A stretch of DNA of 64,000 nt from Naganishia liquefaciens (Eukaryota > Basidiomycota > Tremellomycetes > Filobasidiales > Filobasidiaceae). The stretch lies in contig BLZA01000013.1 of NCBI GenBank assembly GCA_013423385.1, forward strand, positions 558,001 through 622,000, in the 5' to 3' direction. Numbering within the stretch: the stretch's first letter is position 1; each line of letters begins with the position of its first letter. Shown here one piece after another: positions 45,801 through 58,535 of the stretch. Under the pieces are notes generated by a model, which worked only from the letters and a program-made list of their open reading frames with translations, was not told where the DNA came from and made no database searches. Position numbers and translations under genes: made by a program.

Positions 45801-48800
45801 CATACATTCTGGCCTTCTCGGTCATCATGCTGAATACTGATGCGCATAACAAGAATCTCAAAACAAAGCGCATGTCGAAAGCCGAATTCTTCAAGAACAA
45901 TCGAGGTATCAACGATGGTCAGGATCTGCCGGAAGAATTCCTTGGCAACGTCTATGATGAAATTCAGAAAAATGAAATCAAGATGAAGGACGAGATCGAG
46001 GTCGCGCCTGCGCAAAACACCGCGGGACTTGCGGGAACGCTGGCCAACGTCGGGCGAGATCTGCACAAAGAGGCATATGTTCTGCAGTCGGAAGCCGTAT
46101 CTAACAAGGCCGAAGCGCTTTTCAAGACGCTTGTCAGACAGCAGCGGAGAACAGGGAAGAACGACCACTTTTATAGCGCTTCTCATCTCGAGCACGTTCG
46201 ACCCATGTTTGAGGTTGCATGGATGCCTTGCCTGGCAGCCATCTCAGGACCGATGCAAGAAACAGAAGACATGACCGCCATTATCCTCTGTCTCGATGGC
46301 TTCAAGAACGCTATCAAGATTGCCGGGCTTTTCGACCTCGAGCTGGAACGCAACGCTTACCTATCAACGGTTGCCAAGTTCACCTATCTCAGCAATCTGG
46401 CGGAGATGCGACCAAAGAATGTTGAAGCAATCAAGACTCTACTGGATATCGCCATCTCCGATGGCAATAACTTGAAATCTTCCTGGCGTGAGGTCTTGAC
46501 CTGCCTCAGCCAACTAGAGCGAATGCAGTTGATCTCGGCGGGTATGGATGTTCCAGAACTGCATCGCCGCGAGTAAGTGCAACACAGCTGTGCTACGATT
46601 GATGCTCATACGCTCGCACGCAGGAGTGCCGTCAACAAAAAGAAACCAGGCCGCAAGCTGGCAGAAGAGGTAGCTGATGAAAGCAGATCGACGCAAGTCA
46701 CCGTAGCTGCGGATATGGTCTTCTCGTCGAGCAAGAATCTCACAGGTGTAAGTCTTTCTCCCTATCACCCGTCTCACGACGCTGATCAGATTATCAGTCT
46801 GCAATTGTTGATTTTGTGAAAGCCCTCAGCGAGGTGTCGTGGGAGGAGATTCAGTCATCAGCTGCGAGTTCTCAGCCGAGACTATTCTCGTTGCAAAAGC
46901 TGGTGGATATCGCATACTACAATATGGGCCGTATCCGACTGGAATGGTCAAACATATGGCAGATCGTCGGTGTTCATTTCAACCAGGTAAGCGGACCGTG
47001 TCTCGTTAGCTGCACCGCCGTTCAAAATCTGCCAGGTTTCTTGCCATAACAATCCAAATGTCAGCTTCTTTGCGCTGGACGCGTTGCGACAGCTTGCTAT
47101 GCGTTTCCTGGAAAAGGAGGAGTTGGCGCATTTCCGGTTCCAGAAAGACTTTTTGAGGCCCTTCGAGTACGCAATGACTAACAATGTCAACGCGGATGCG
47201 CGAGAGATGGTGAGTGCGATGTCTTTCCATTTATGCTGGCTGACAGTCCGCTCTCGCGTCAGATCCTGCAATGTTTGCAACAAATGCTGCAAGCCAGAGT
47301 AAACAATCTGCGATCCGGTTGGAGTACGATGTTCAAGGTCTTCTCGGCAGCAAGTCACGTCCTAACAGGTATGAGGGTAACAGATTCGCATCGCTATGTA
47401 CTGACCCCGGTCCAGCTCGTGTTCCTAATTACGCCTTCGATCTGGTCACTACCATCTATCGCGAGCATTTCGACCTAGTCTTGAAATATGGTTCCTTTTC
47501 GGATTTCTGCGTCTGTCTAACAGACTTCAGCAAAGTGACGAAATTCCAGAAGATATCTCTTCAGGCGATAGGCATGTTGCAGGGAACGGTACCAAAACTC
47601 TTAGAATCCCCTGAATCAAGCACCAAGCCGTATGGCGACGAGCAGATAGACGGCAAGCTGGCACCCGGTGCCGATGACAAGATGGCGCGATACTGGTTCC
47701 CTGTATTGTTCGCCTTTTACGACATCATCATGACTGGAGAAGATTTGGAAGTGCGCAGGATGTGAGTCATATACATCTTGCGTAATCAGCATTTCTGATG
47801 CGTTACGGCAGGGCACTGGATTCATTGTTTGAAACCCTGACGATACATGGATCCGGCTTCAGCCTCGAGTTTTGGAACAGCATCTGTCAGGAGGTCTTGT
47901 TCCCGATTTTCTCAGTCCTGCAAACGAAGAAGGATGTCTCGAGATTCAGTAGTCAAGAAGATCTCAGCGTCTGGCTATCTACAACCATGATATCCGCCCT
48001 TCGGAATCTTATTGCGCTGTATACGCATTATTTCGAGATTTTGCAGGAATATCTGGACGGGCTGTTAGACTTACTATGCGCCTGCATCTGTCAAGGTGAG
48101 TCGAAGCGACAGCTCTGATACCGCAAGCTGACTCCTTTTGCCAGAAAATGACACCCTGGCCCGAATTGGTACTTCTTGCTTCCAACAATTGCTCGAAAAC
48201 AACGTCAAAAAGTTGAGCCCGTCCAAATGGGAACGCATCGTGACTGCATTCGTTCAGTTGTTCCAAACTACGACCGCGCACCAGCTCTTCGATGAGACTC
48301 TTCGCACCGAGAAGGAACTGGCTCCAGGCGATTCCTCGGCTGATGAAGGTTCGTCCTATCGGTGACCTGTGTCCCACCGCTGACTTTGTTTCTAGGCAAC
48401 TCGAACCTTGTCGCCCCAGCTCCCCTGACACCCATGAACCAGGAAACGCAAGCCACTGAAGTCCCTCGACAACTGACGCTGGCAGACCGTAGACGGATCT
48501 TTAAGCAAATCATCGTTAAATGTGTACTCCAGCTTTTGCTCATCGAAACCACCCATGAACTGTTGCAAAACCAGGATGTATACAACACCATTCCGGCGCA
48601 ACACCTGCTACGTTTCATGGGCGTCCTCGATGACAGTTATCAGTTTGCACGAAAGTTCAACGCCGATAAAGAGCTGAGAATGGCATTGTGGAGAGTTGGT
48701 ACGTGTGCTTCTGTCAATGTAAACAAGCTCTCGGCTAACATCTTGTATCTAGGATTCATGAAGCAACTGCCCAATTTATTAAAGCAGGAATCAAGCAGCG

Positions 48801-49261
48801 CCTCGACGCTGGTCAATGTTCTTCTCCGCATGTACAACGATCCGAGGCCAGGGCATATTGCCACAAGGCATGATATCCTGAAACAGCTTGTCCCGTAAGT
48901 CGGAAAGCATGTGACGAATCGTGGCACTGACATGGCTGCTAGTCTGGGCGCCCATATCATGAGGGATTTCAACGCCATTGATCCCGAAACGCAACCCCGA
49001 AACGTGATTGCATGGACCCCAGTCGTCACTGAGATTTTGCACGGGTGTTGCACATTCGAGAATGAAAGTGTAAGTAACAGTAAAAATTGGAGCGGTTCTG
49101 AGACTGATGCAACCTTTGAACAGTTTTCAGCATATTTGCCTGAACTATATCCGTTGGTAACCGACATGCTAGCACGGGAGATGGCCGTGGAGCTGCTACA
49201 TGCAGTGCGGCAATTCTACGTTAAGACTGGAGAAGTCAAGGAACTGATACCGCAGGAATGA
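42841..49261 (+). CDS. SEC7: Sec7/BIG-type Arf guanine-nucleotide exchange factor
   Basis: Activates Arf1 at the trans-Golgi and drives vesicle coat assembly. About 1,800 residues, the largest gene here. ATGs at 42841 and 42931 are both in frame; the second has the better context (A at -3). An acidic Glu/Pro-rich N-terminus leads to the DCB region ([20 protein letters not shown]). The HUS region has the box NYDCD in [20 protein letters not shown] (near 44880). The Sec7 domain (about 45430-46000) starts [11 protein letters not shown], with the catalytic glutamate in [10 protein letters not shown], then [20 protein letters not shown] and [13 protein letters not shown] helices follow: [24 protein letters not shown]-type helices, and [16 protein letters not shown]-like repeats to 49261. 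The full DCB-HUS-Sec7-HDS order marks a Sec7/BIG protein rather than Gea/GBF. Confidence 0.92.
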
Positions 49262-49809
49262 CGGAAGCTATGCGAATAGAGCATGAATACCCTGAACCGT
49301 TCGGATGGACCGCTGAAGAGCCGCCGCTTCTGCGCGGAATCACTGTTGTATGAACCCGATATATTGTAGTAAATCTCCGAGTATCTAGATGTTCACCTGT
49401 TCAATTGTGCGACTCGAACAGCGATCGCACGACGATGTGGATGTCGAGATGCGAAGGGTCCAATCTGGGGAGCGAATCTGGGGTCTCCGCCGCCTGGCAT
49501 CCAGCGTTTTGTATCCGCCCTCAGCCAGCAGTCACGCATCCATCATGATCATCCACGCATCCAGCGGTGCAAGCCAACCCGGAAGGCTTGAATCGTGGCA
49601 TTCATCGTGAACTCGTCTAGTTAATTGGATCCAAAACGAATACCTCAACTCGAACAGCTCGTACTCCCAAGGTTGCGCGAATTGGCTCCTCCCGCTTCGT
49701 TTACTGGCCGCGATGATATGAAGCAAAAAGCAAGTACATCGCCGAATCCTGCCGAAAGAGATTTACACGAACACCAGCGCGCTTTGCAAAGCCGATAGCC
49801 GGCCGCATC
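49262..49809. other. Intergenic region
   Basis: About 550 bp between SEC7 and the LysM gene. Short repeats of GCATCCA-type sequence occur near 49495-49560. No gene recognised. Confidence 0.5.
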
Positions 49810-51154
49810 ATGGATACCTTCGGCGAGGCTGCAGCTCAGAATAAAAATACGGGAATACTCAGAAATCGACGGAAAGACCGCGTCAACTCCAACGACACGA
49901 ACGTCGATAACTACGCGGCGAGCAATCGGGGTTCCCCGCATCCACTGCTACCTTTTCATGATGATACGGCCGGCAACTCAACACGAGAGCGATGTCAATC
50001 ATCGAATCTGGAAGATACACCCGCCGCAAACTATGACGAGATCAGCCGGCCCAGCTTGTTTAGATTGACATCTGATTTGGAAAGAGAGGTTCAAGCAGCC
50101 CACGTCATCAGCCGGAGCAGTGTGGATGAAACAAGCTTGAGAGGGAGTCTCGATCAGCGAAGGATCAGTGCGGTGATAGAGCCTCCCAAAGAGGTAGAGG
50201 TTATTATTCACGAGGTCAGTCTGTTTGACGCGGAATGAGGTTATCTGTGCTAACGCATGCTCGCAGATCCAGCCCAGAGAGTCCCTCCAGGGCATTGCTC
50301 TCCGCTATGGAATAGAAGTGAGCACACCGAGTCGAGGCTCGGAGCTTTTTCTGATAACCGCCCGACAGCTCGCGACGTTACGGAAAGTCAACAAGCTGTG
50401 GCCTACAGATCCACTACATCTGCGTCGACAGCTATACGTGCCCCTCGAAGAGTGTAGGTGGGCGAAATCCAGTGATACGTTTGTCAGAGGTCCTAGAGAG
50501 GGTCAGATTACCATTTTCAAGAAAGAGCCAAAACGCTCGCAGGTCCAATCGGCATCTGACGCCTTCCCGAGCGGCATGTCGGATAATCTACTGGTCAACA
50601 CGAAAGCGGCAGACATCAAAGGCAAAGGAAGAGAGATGGATTCCCCGGTAGCCGCGACCCACGATCCCTGGTCAATTCCGCCGCCTCAGGGCGCTCCAAG
50701 CGCTCCTGCAAATGGAAAAGTCCTCTCCGTTCTCCGGATACCGGCATCCGAGCTATCGTTCTTTCCGAAGAACAAGAACGTTAGCAGGAGGAGCATAGAC
50801 GTCGGGTCTTTGGACGCAATCCGACGATCTGGATCCCCAGGTTCCGGCTCCAATAGTAACTCGACAGTTCCGCATACGGTGTCCTCGCCATCCAGTCTGA
50901 GGAATTCCTTTGACTCGATATCTCGGCCCAACGGACGCATCAACAGTATGACTCGGATTGAAGAGGGCCGTCAGGCGGGCAGATTGGGCCCTACACAGTT
51001 AGGAATCGAATTGCTGCCCAGACAAATACATGGCGATAGCCGATACGGGGCTAGGAAGTCGGAAAGGAAGGTATCTTCCGGATGGAGCCTGAATTTCTTC
51101 AGTGTTGCCGACGACGGCATAGATCCGGATGAGAATGGCAAAATCAAGATATAG
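49810..51154 (+). CDS. LysM-domain protein, no signal peptide
   Basis: Three exons (49810-50214, 50267-50317, 50369-51154) give 413 residues. The LysM domain is built by splicing all three exons: VEVIIHE|IQPRESLQGIALRYGIE|LATLRKVNKLWPTDPLHLRR, then QLYVPLEECRW. The N-terminus is hydrophilic with no signal peptide, so this is an intracellular LysM protein like animal LYSMD1/2 or fungal homologues, not a secreted chitin-binding effector. The C-terminus is Ser/Pro-rich with SELSFFPKNKNVSRRSID, and ends GWSLNFFSVADDGIDPDENG before the stop. The second intron is 51 nt with no stop codon, so retention would insert 17 residues into the LysM fold. Function is unknown. Confidence 0.88.
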
Positions 51155-51717
51155 CAGTCAGGAAGCCTCTAGTCGTACCCCGTGGTAGATCCCATCAAGG
51201 CTCGATGCATGCAGCGGATTGCATTACCATCCGCCTTTGTCGCCAGGGGTCGGATGGACCAAGCCGGAAGGCAAGCCAGGTTGTATGGAACGGCCACCGC
51301 AGCTAGAACTGCGTTGTGCAATGGAGATTCCAACGATAATGTCTATGTATTTCCTAGTTCCTTCCTCGATGGTGATCCGCAGGCTGTCTTCAGGCGATGC
51401 GCATTTAGACTGATTACGAGAATAGCCTCGACCTTGTCAATCCGATGACGGGAGGCGAACACTACGATACACTAGTTCGGAGCGACTGGGCTACAGACCC
51501 CTAGGCGCAAGCGCCACAGAGCCCGAAAGTCTCCCGAATGCGAACCCTCTCACACGCGATCGAGTGCCAAGCGTCGATCGCTTCTGTATGTAGGGTGTCC
51601 TTCTTCAGTGGCCATCCCTGCTTCCTAATGAACTATTGTTAAAGCTCTTGACGCCGCCATATTCGTGCTCTTCCCGCTGACCACACTCGAGACGCTAGAG
51701 AGGTTATTCCAGCCGAA
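51155..51717. other. Intergenic region upstream of UBC9
   Basis: About 560 bp. No gene recognised. It likely holds the 3' end of the LysM gene and the UBC9 promoter and leader. Confidence 0.5.
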
Positions 51718-52547
51718 ATGGTACGTGTCAACCTGGGCTGGACTGTACCAAGCGGAAGACATTATGCTAATCACACTGCTAATCACACTGCACCTTAGTC
51801 TGCAATCTGTCGCGCCCGTTTGACGGAAGAGAGGAAACAGTGGCGGAAGGATCATCCCTTCGTGAGTAGAGACACCTCGCACTCTGACATACGGCTCACA
51901 CGTTCCGAAATCAGGGTTTCTACGCACGGCCGAAGAAGGAAGCAGATGGATCCCTCAACCTCTTATTCTGGGAAGTGGGAATTCCAGGACGAGCAGGCGT
52001 AAGTGGAATGACCTCAACGTCCGCTGTATCTAGTTGACATTCTCTTCAGACAAATTGGGAAGGAGGTATCTACGAATTGACCATGCAATTCCCTGATGAG
52101 TATCCGACAAGGCCACCCAAGTGTTCGTGACTCCGCGCCGGGTACTGCTGAACGGATATGCTGATCATATGTGGTCTTTCAGGCAAATTCACACCTCCTC
52201 TCTTTCATCCCAACGTGTATCCCTCCGGTACGGTCTGCTTGTCCATCCTAGATGAAGAGAAGAGCTGGAAACCCGCGATCACTATCAAGCAGGTGGGACT
52301 CATCGTCGGCTGAATGGTCGATAGGAGCTGACTTTGCCCCGTCAAGATTCTTCTGGGTATTCAGGATCTATTGACCGATCCCAATGCTAGCGATCCCGCT
52401 CAGGTCGAAGCTTACACACTCTACAGGTATCATGGGCGGGAATCGTCAGCGAGTAGAGCTGATCAGGCATCTTGCATATACAGGAATGACCGAGAAGCCT
52501 ACAACAAGAAGATCAGGGCGCAAGCCAAGGAGCGTGTCCAGAAGTAG
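51718..52547 (+). CDS. UBC9: SUMO-conjugating enzyme Ubc9
   Basis: The sole E2 for SUMO; it takes SUMO from Aos1-Uba2 onto its cysteine. Seven exons (51718-51720, 51799-51861, 51915-51998, 52050-52122, 52183-52292, 52347-52426, 52484-52547) give 158 residues, the usual length. The first coding exon is only the ATG, followed at once by GTACGT. The protein reads [59 protein letters not shown], then [16 protein letters not shown] with the catalytic cysteine at position 93, as in human UBC9. [18 protein letters not shown] follows and the end is [13 protein letters not shown]. Retaining intron 1 gives a stop before exon 2, so splicing is needed. That intron also carries a duplicated 12-nt unit with a branch-site-like CTAAT. 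Confidence 0.94.
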
Positions 52548-52824
52548 GCAGTGGGAATGCAGAGCGGTGCATTGATGAGGGGAAGAATTACTTAATGACA
52601 GGATAGAGCGCGGGGTTCCGAATGAAAGGGAGAGTATGGCGACTGTGAGGTTGTATTATTTTATGCATGCTATGCTTCTCCTTGCTTCAACTCTGATCGC
52701 CCATTTCAGCTACCGCGGAAAGCTGAATTGACTATACAACAACTCTACTCGTTGGACATGGTACAACGACTCGGCGGTCGTATGCATATGGATGATACAC
52801 ATGATCTTGGCTTCTCAGGCATAT

Positions 52825-55800
52825 CTATTGTGGATCCTGTCCCCCCTTCTGATCGTCGAGTTTTGCTCGTTTACTCGCTTCGTCGCTGACGTTGCCCGAT
52901 GTACTGCTGTCCGCTGGAGCAGGTCGCTTCACTTGCATAGTGTTGGCCGCGGGATCAGCTGCACGGAAGGACGACTCGACCTCTGCAAAAAAAAGAACGT
53001 GAGAAATGCATTGGCATTTGAGACGTCAAGACTTACGAGATAGAATCGCTTGGGGATTAATTCCCCTGGCGCCTCCTCTAGCTGCGCCGCGTCCGCGAGC
53101 CCTCGTTGCCGTTCCACGTGCAGTGCCCCGTCCACGGACCGACACCGCTTCTGATGCGTTGGTTACGGGTCCAACAGCAGAGTTTGCATTTGCGTTTGAA
53201 GTGGAGGCTCCTGTCGTACTCGCTACATTGACGGGATTTGACGAGGTGCCAGGAGCCGTCGCGGCGCCGCCCTTGACAGACAGCATTGGAGAGGCAGTCT
53301 TGGCAGCCTGTAGTTCTGCCAATTTTGTCTTCAGATCATTAGTCAGAGCTTTCAGCTTGTCAGCTTGATTCGCCTTGACTGCCAGCTTCTTTGCCTTTTC
53401 ATCAGCAGCGCGTGCTTCCTGTGCCCGCGACTCCGCGAGGGCTCTGGCGTCCTCAAGTTGCTTCTTCAACTGTTCCAATTCCTGTGACAAGGGCTGCTCT
53501 GACGTTTGAGCCGAAACTGACATTTGACTGTTGTAGGTCGCCGTTTCCGTCTGAACGCCTGCTTCCTTTGGTTGATTGGCTGGGTCCTCGAATGCGGCCG
53601 CGGATTCGGCAGCCCTGGTAGCGGCATTCAACATGGCTTCTCGGACCTTCTGGGCCAATTCTGCCGGTGATGACACTTCCTGTATCTTGGATTCTAAGCT
53701 GTCCTCAGTGAAGGCTCCCCTGATGAACTTCAGTTCCCGAGCATCACGCATCAGCTTTTTCTGCGAAAAGATGTGCTGTCAATTTACATTAGTGTACACA
53801 TAAGTTCATCAACTTACGTTGGCTGCATTTACTCTGGAAACGCTTGTGTTGAATTTTTCTGTTTGAGTCTCCTTGTACTGGTCATATTCGGCTTGCAAAG
53901 CCTTGAGCGCTCCCGCGGTTGCTTCGTCCAGACCAGACGCGGTTTGCTTAGTATTTGCTGCCTCGGCATGTTGAGCCACGGCAGTTTCGAGTTCCTGAAC
54001 GCGGAGCTTCGTCTTTTCGTTTTGTTCCTCCGCCGTTTTCTATTGGAGACGGGGACATCAGAGAAACCCCCTGAGCGCGCGTATGGGAGGAACTTGCCAG
54101 TTTGTTCTGGAGATTTGCAATGGTTTCCTGGCTCTTGGCCTCAGCAGCAGTCTGCGCAGGAATGAGTGGTAATCTCGGAAACCTGAAAGCCGACTCACCA
54201 ATTGAGCCTGAAGCTCGCCGATCTTCTTGTTGGCACTCTCTAGCTCGCTCGAGACTGCTTGGAGCTTGGCTTGCAAGGCACTGGCCGCCTCGCTGTCCAC
54301 CGATGTATCGGCACTCTGATTCGCGCTCACCTGCGCCTCAAGCTCCACAATCTTGCGCTGAGCGACATCAAGTTCCTGTCTGATTGCTGTCGTATCTTGT
54401 GACGCGTTGGTTGGCGCCGGCTCTTTCGTTGCAGCGGCCGTGAGCTCAACCTGTAGAGTTGCGATCCGGGCATCCCGAGATGCCACTTCATCCTGCAGCT
54501 GGGAAACTTGACGCTGAGCGGCTTCTAATTGTGTTTTTGTTTGAGCCAGTTGAGTGGTGAGACTCTCGACACTGGACCGGATTTCGGCCATGGCCTTTTC
54601 ATGCTCTGTTTTCAGGTTGGGCACAGTTGTGTTCTTGTACTCATTCATCGCTCGCATGTATTTTAGGCCAATGGCGTTGGCATTGGCAGCTTTCGCCTCG
54701 AATTCTTTCGCGGCGGCAGTCTTGGCTTCGATATCTGCCTTTTGTGCCTCGAGGGCAGATTTTTGTGCGTCCAATTGAGCTTGCAGAGCCTGCAGCGCGT
54801 TCTTGTGCTGAAGCTCGAGATCCTTTGCACTTCGCTCAAGAGCGGCAATGCGTTCATTTGCAACCCGTAGCTCTTCTCCGGAAGTGTTGGAGCTCTAGAA
54901 ATGCGATGAGCTGACAAGTTATGCTAAATCCGGGAAATCACCTACCAGAAGCGCACGGTGCGCTGTTTGTTCTCGTGAAAGGGCATTCCGAGTGTTCTCG
55001 CTGGTGCCAATATTTAATGTTAACCCGTACTCAAGAAAGACGCTGACTTACAGATCCTGCCTCAGGCTCGCATTGGCAGCTTCGACGCTTGCCTTGGACT
55101 GTTGCACGAGCATGATTTCCTGATCCGCGACAAGCTGTCGAGTGCCCAGATCCCTATCCAGACGGGCCTTTTCTATTGTCAATTGCGTCACAGTTTCGCT
55201 CAGCGCCTTTTCATTAGCCTGTAGAGAATTCATCAATACCATGGGTTGGAATGATTGTTGGACCGCACCTCCAGAATCTTGCGCTGTGCTGCCGCGGAAT
55301 CCAACATTGCTTGCACAGAAGCCTTCTCTTGCCGAATAGTATTGATCTCATCCGAAAGCTGATTGAAGAAGCCTTAATAATGTTGTTGAACTATGTACTC
55401 ACGCTCTCAGCCTACCTTTTGAACATCCAGACGCAAGTTACGAATCTCGACATCTCGCTGGGCGATTGTCTCCATATGACTGGCTATTTCGGCCTGGTCT
55501 TGTGCTTGCTTTTGCAGCAGCATTTGATTTTGACCTAGGAAGCCTGCATCAGCTACTATACGTGCCAGCTTAAGAGCAACTCACTCTGCTCGTGGCGCAA
55601 AGACGAAAGTGCATCTGCCAACTTGTTTCCTTCTTCGCGCAATTCATTTGCCTTTTCATCCAGCTTAGTCTGTGTGGACGAAAGCTCCTTTTGCAAATCC
55701 TCCCGATGTCGATCGAATTCTGCGCGGATGGTGCGCAGGACACCCTGAGCAGTAGTGTTGTTCTCGGATTGCAAGCTTTCCAGCGACATTCCCATGAGAC

Positions 55801-57913
55801 GACCCTGGACCAGCATTCGGCTGAACATGTCCCGCTCTTGAGTGATGAGAGATACTTCGGCGTCATGCTCTCTGATGTCGGCCTCCAGATCTTGAATCCT
55901 GCGTGTCAACTCTTGGATTACGTTGGCGGCGTCATTGAGATCTTCGAGATGTCCATTGGCGTCAACCGCGTCATCTGCCTTTTCCTTCTTTTCCAGCTCT
56001 TGTCCCAATGAACGCGTCATCCTTAACAACCGTTTGTTCAACTCGAGCAATTCGGGCAGCTTGTTGAACATGACCAGGCTGTTGGTAATGACAAGATCGA
56101 TGTCCGACTCGTCTTTAATGGAGCCGTCCACTGGGTCGAAAGACTCCATGGCCAAAGCCGGGTCATCCCGAATGGCAAGCTGCCTCAGGATGTTGCGCAA
56201 TTGAAGGCTGAGATCGGACACTTGACGCTGCAGAACCTTGTTGTCCTCCTCCGACGCACTTTGGGCGCTCTTTACTTCAGCCAATTGGTTCTCCAGGATC
56301 GTCTTGGCTTCCGTAGTTTCTGCCAGCTGGCCTGCCAACTCCGCACAATCCACCTTCATTTGCTCCCATTCCGCGCGCTGCCTATCCAGTGCTGGTTTCT
56401 ATAGGATGCTGATCGTGAGCGCTTGCCTGTGATATAGATGGTAATGCTTACTCTTTCATTGATCTCTTGCAAGACTGTTCGACAAATCGCCTCGAGCTTG
56501 ACATTCTCCTTTTGTAGCCTTTCCACCTCCCCTTGAAGGACCACGGCATCTGCAAGAGCTTGCCGAACGGTCCTGGAATCAGCCGTTCCGCCTTGCAGAG
56601 CAAGCGCAAGGTCAGCGGTAGCACTGACACTACCACCGGTACCGGCCTTGCGATCGGCGCCTAAAAGCTCGACCATTTTGGCCATCTCCTGCATCTTGCT
56701 CTGCGCTTCGGCCTGTTGCGAGATTGCTCTATCAAGAGCTTCCTGCATCTCGGCCTTGGCCAATGCATGCTGCTCGGCTTCTTCCCGCATAGCCTGTTCC
56801 AGCTCGTCCACCATCCGGCGATCCGCCCTGGATTGTTTCTGAAGATCGTCCACTCGCTGTTGCAGGAACGACGCATCATTCTTGAAGTTTGACGTCTTGC
56901 TGCCTAGCTGACTCTTGAGATCCTGGATTTCGGCATGAGCCTTCTTAAGGTCTTCTGCGTTGACCTGGTACTGCGCGCGAAGAATCCGTTCCGATGACTC
57001 CGCTTGTGCCCGAGCTTGAGATTCGCGGTCCCTTTCTGACATCGCTTTTTGCAGCTCGAGATACTGTCTCATCCATCAGCGTTTGCCAGTGCACATATTC
57101 AGCTTACTTACGCTATCCGTCCTGTATTTCGAAAATTCTGTCTCCTTCTCCATCAACGCCTTGGTATATACTTCAACATCTTTCTGTGCAATATCGAGAG
57201 CTGCAGCAAGAACATTATTTTGGTGCTAACAAGGAATCGTCAGCAATGCAACGGACAGCGTCAAGAGCCCAACACACCTGAAACTTGTTCTTTGCCAATT
57301 CGGCTTCGTTCCGCTCAATATCCAGTTGCCTGATTTGTCGCGTGTCTGAATCAATCTTCTCCTTGTATTTCGACACCAGGTCTGAGGCAATAATCAGGGA
57401 GAGTGCAAAACGGTATATGCATCTACGCACTATCGTCATTCTTGCTCTTCTCGAGCAACCGGCTGCGATCCTGGGCTAATTCTGCCTTTTCCTCTTCAAG
57501 AAGCTGAGATACCGACGTTAGCTGGTTTGATGAGATGGGACAGCGGACTTGCCCTTATCCGTGTCTCATATTCGCGGATGGTACTTGATGTGGTCACATA
57601 GGAGTTCTGAGCTCTCTTGTTGGCTTCTTCCAGTTGGGCATTCACGATGGCTACTCTACGCATCAGCGAATGCAAAGCTCATTCCAGGAACAGACTTACC
57701 CAGCTCTGTCTTGCTGGCAATGGCTTCTTCTTTCTCCTTCTTCTCGACCGCAAGCTCCTGCTCAAGCGTGCTGAGCTTCGCGTTGAGGTCCTGATATGCC
57801 TGCTCCTGCATCACGGTATTCATGATATTTTGAGCGATCGATCCCTCATCTTGCTGCTGCGAGCCAGTCGCGACGCCTTGCAGCTGTTGTGACTCATCGT
57901 TGGGCTCAGCCAT
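52825..57913 (-). CDS. MLP1: Nuclear-basket coiled-coil protein, TPR/Mlp1-like
   Basis: TPR/Mlp proteins form the filaments of the nuclear-pore basket and take part in mRNA surveillance and spindle checkpoint control. Roughly 1,500 residues in about 15 exons. It starts MAEPNDESQQLQGVATGSQQ and is almost all heptad-type coiled coil (Glu, Gln, Lys, Ala, Leu). The diagnostic TPR/MLP1-2 segment is near 55900-55790: ITQERDMFSRMLVQGRL. The C-terminus loses the coiled coil and becomes Ala/Thr/Ser/Arg-rich with RGTARGTATRARGRGAARGG. A last exon has KRPAPADSS and EASKRAKLDDQ, which look like nuclear-import signals, and ends at 52825. This order (long coiled coil, then a basic disordered tail) fits Mlp1 and TPR. 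Divergent from BRF1. Confidence 0.83.
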
Positions 57914-58535
57914 GTCGCTGCCCGGGTGTGAAGAGTCGCGAATTGCCCTTCGAACCAGACGCGTCCAAGATTGGCGGCGGAATATGGATGCCCAATCTCG
58001 CTGATTTCTGCAACGCGAACGGTGCCAGCGTCAGGTGAAGAGAAAGTAGTAGGGTTGGCGCTTCGGAACTCTGCCGGTATATCACGATCGTCATCACTGA
58101 TGGTACTGCAGCGTGCATGCAGGCTGCCTGGCCGGAGCGAGGCAAGCGCAGAGCGATCAGCGCTTTCCCCGCACGCGAGACTTGGGGGGTCGTCTCCTTC
58201 GGTTTGCCCTTTCAAGGCGACGACGTCTTTCTCGCTCTGCAAGGGCATACAGGTCTCAGTCACAATATACTAGCTCTCGTCGGAGACCGCCAGCATACCA
58301 GTCCCTCGTTTCCTGATACTGGAAATGATTGAACGACCAGCCGCATCGCAATAGAAGAGGATTTGGACAAAAGGAGTACACTTGCGAAACATCATGGCAA
58401 AGTAAGAATCGCATCCCGTCTTTACAGCCTTGCACCTCGAGATATCATCGCTGAGCACAAGACTGGCACTTCACGTTTCGGAACCTAGTTTCGAGATTTC
58501 TTGTGTCGCTTTGGATTCCATCGAGCGCTGTCGAG
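57914..58535. promoter_or_regulatory. Divergent upstream region of MLP1 and BRF1
   Basis: About 620 bp shared by two divergent starts. Short frames on both strands have no motif. No specific factor site assigned. Confidence 0.4.
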
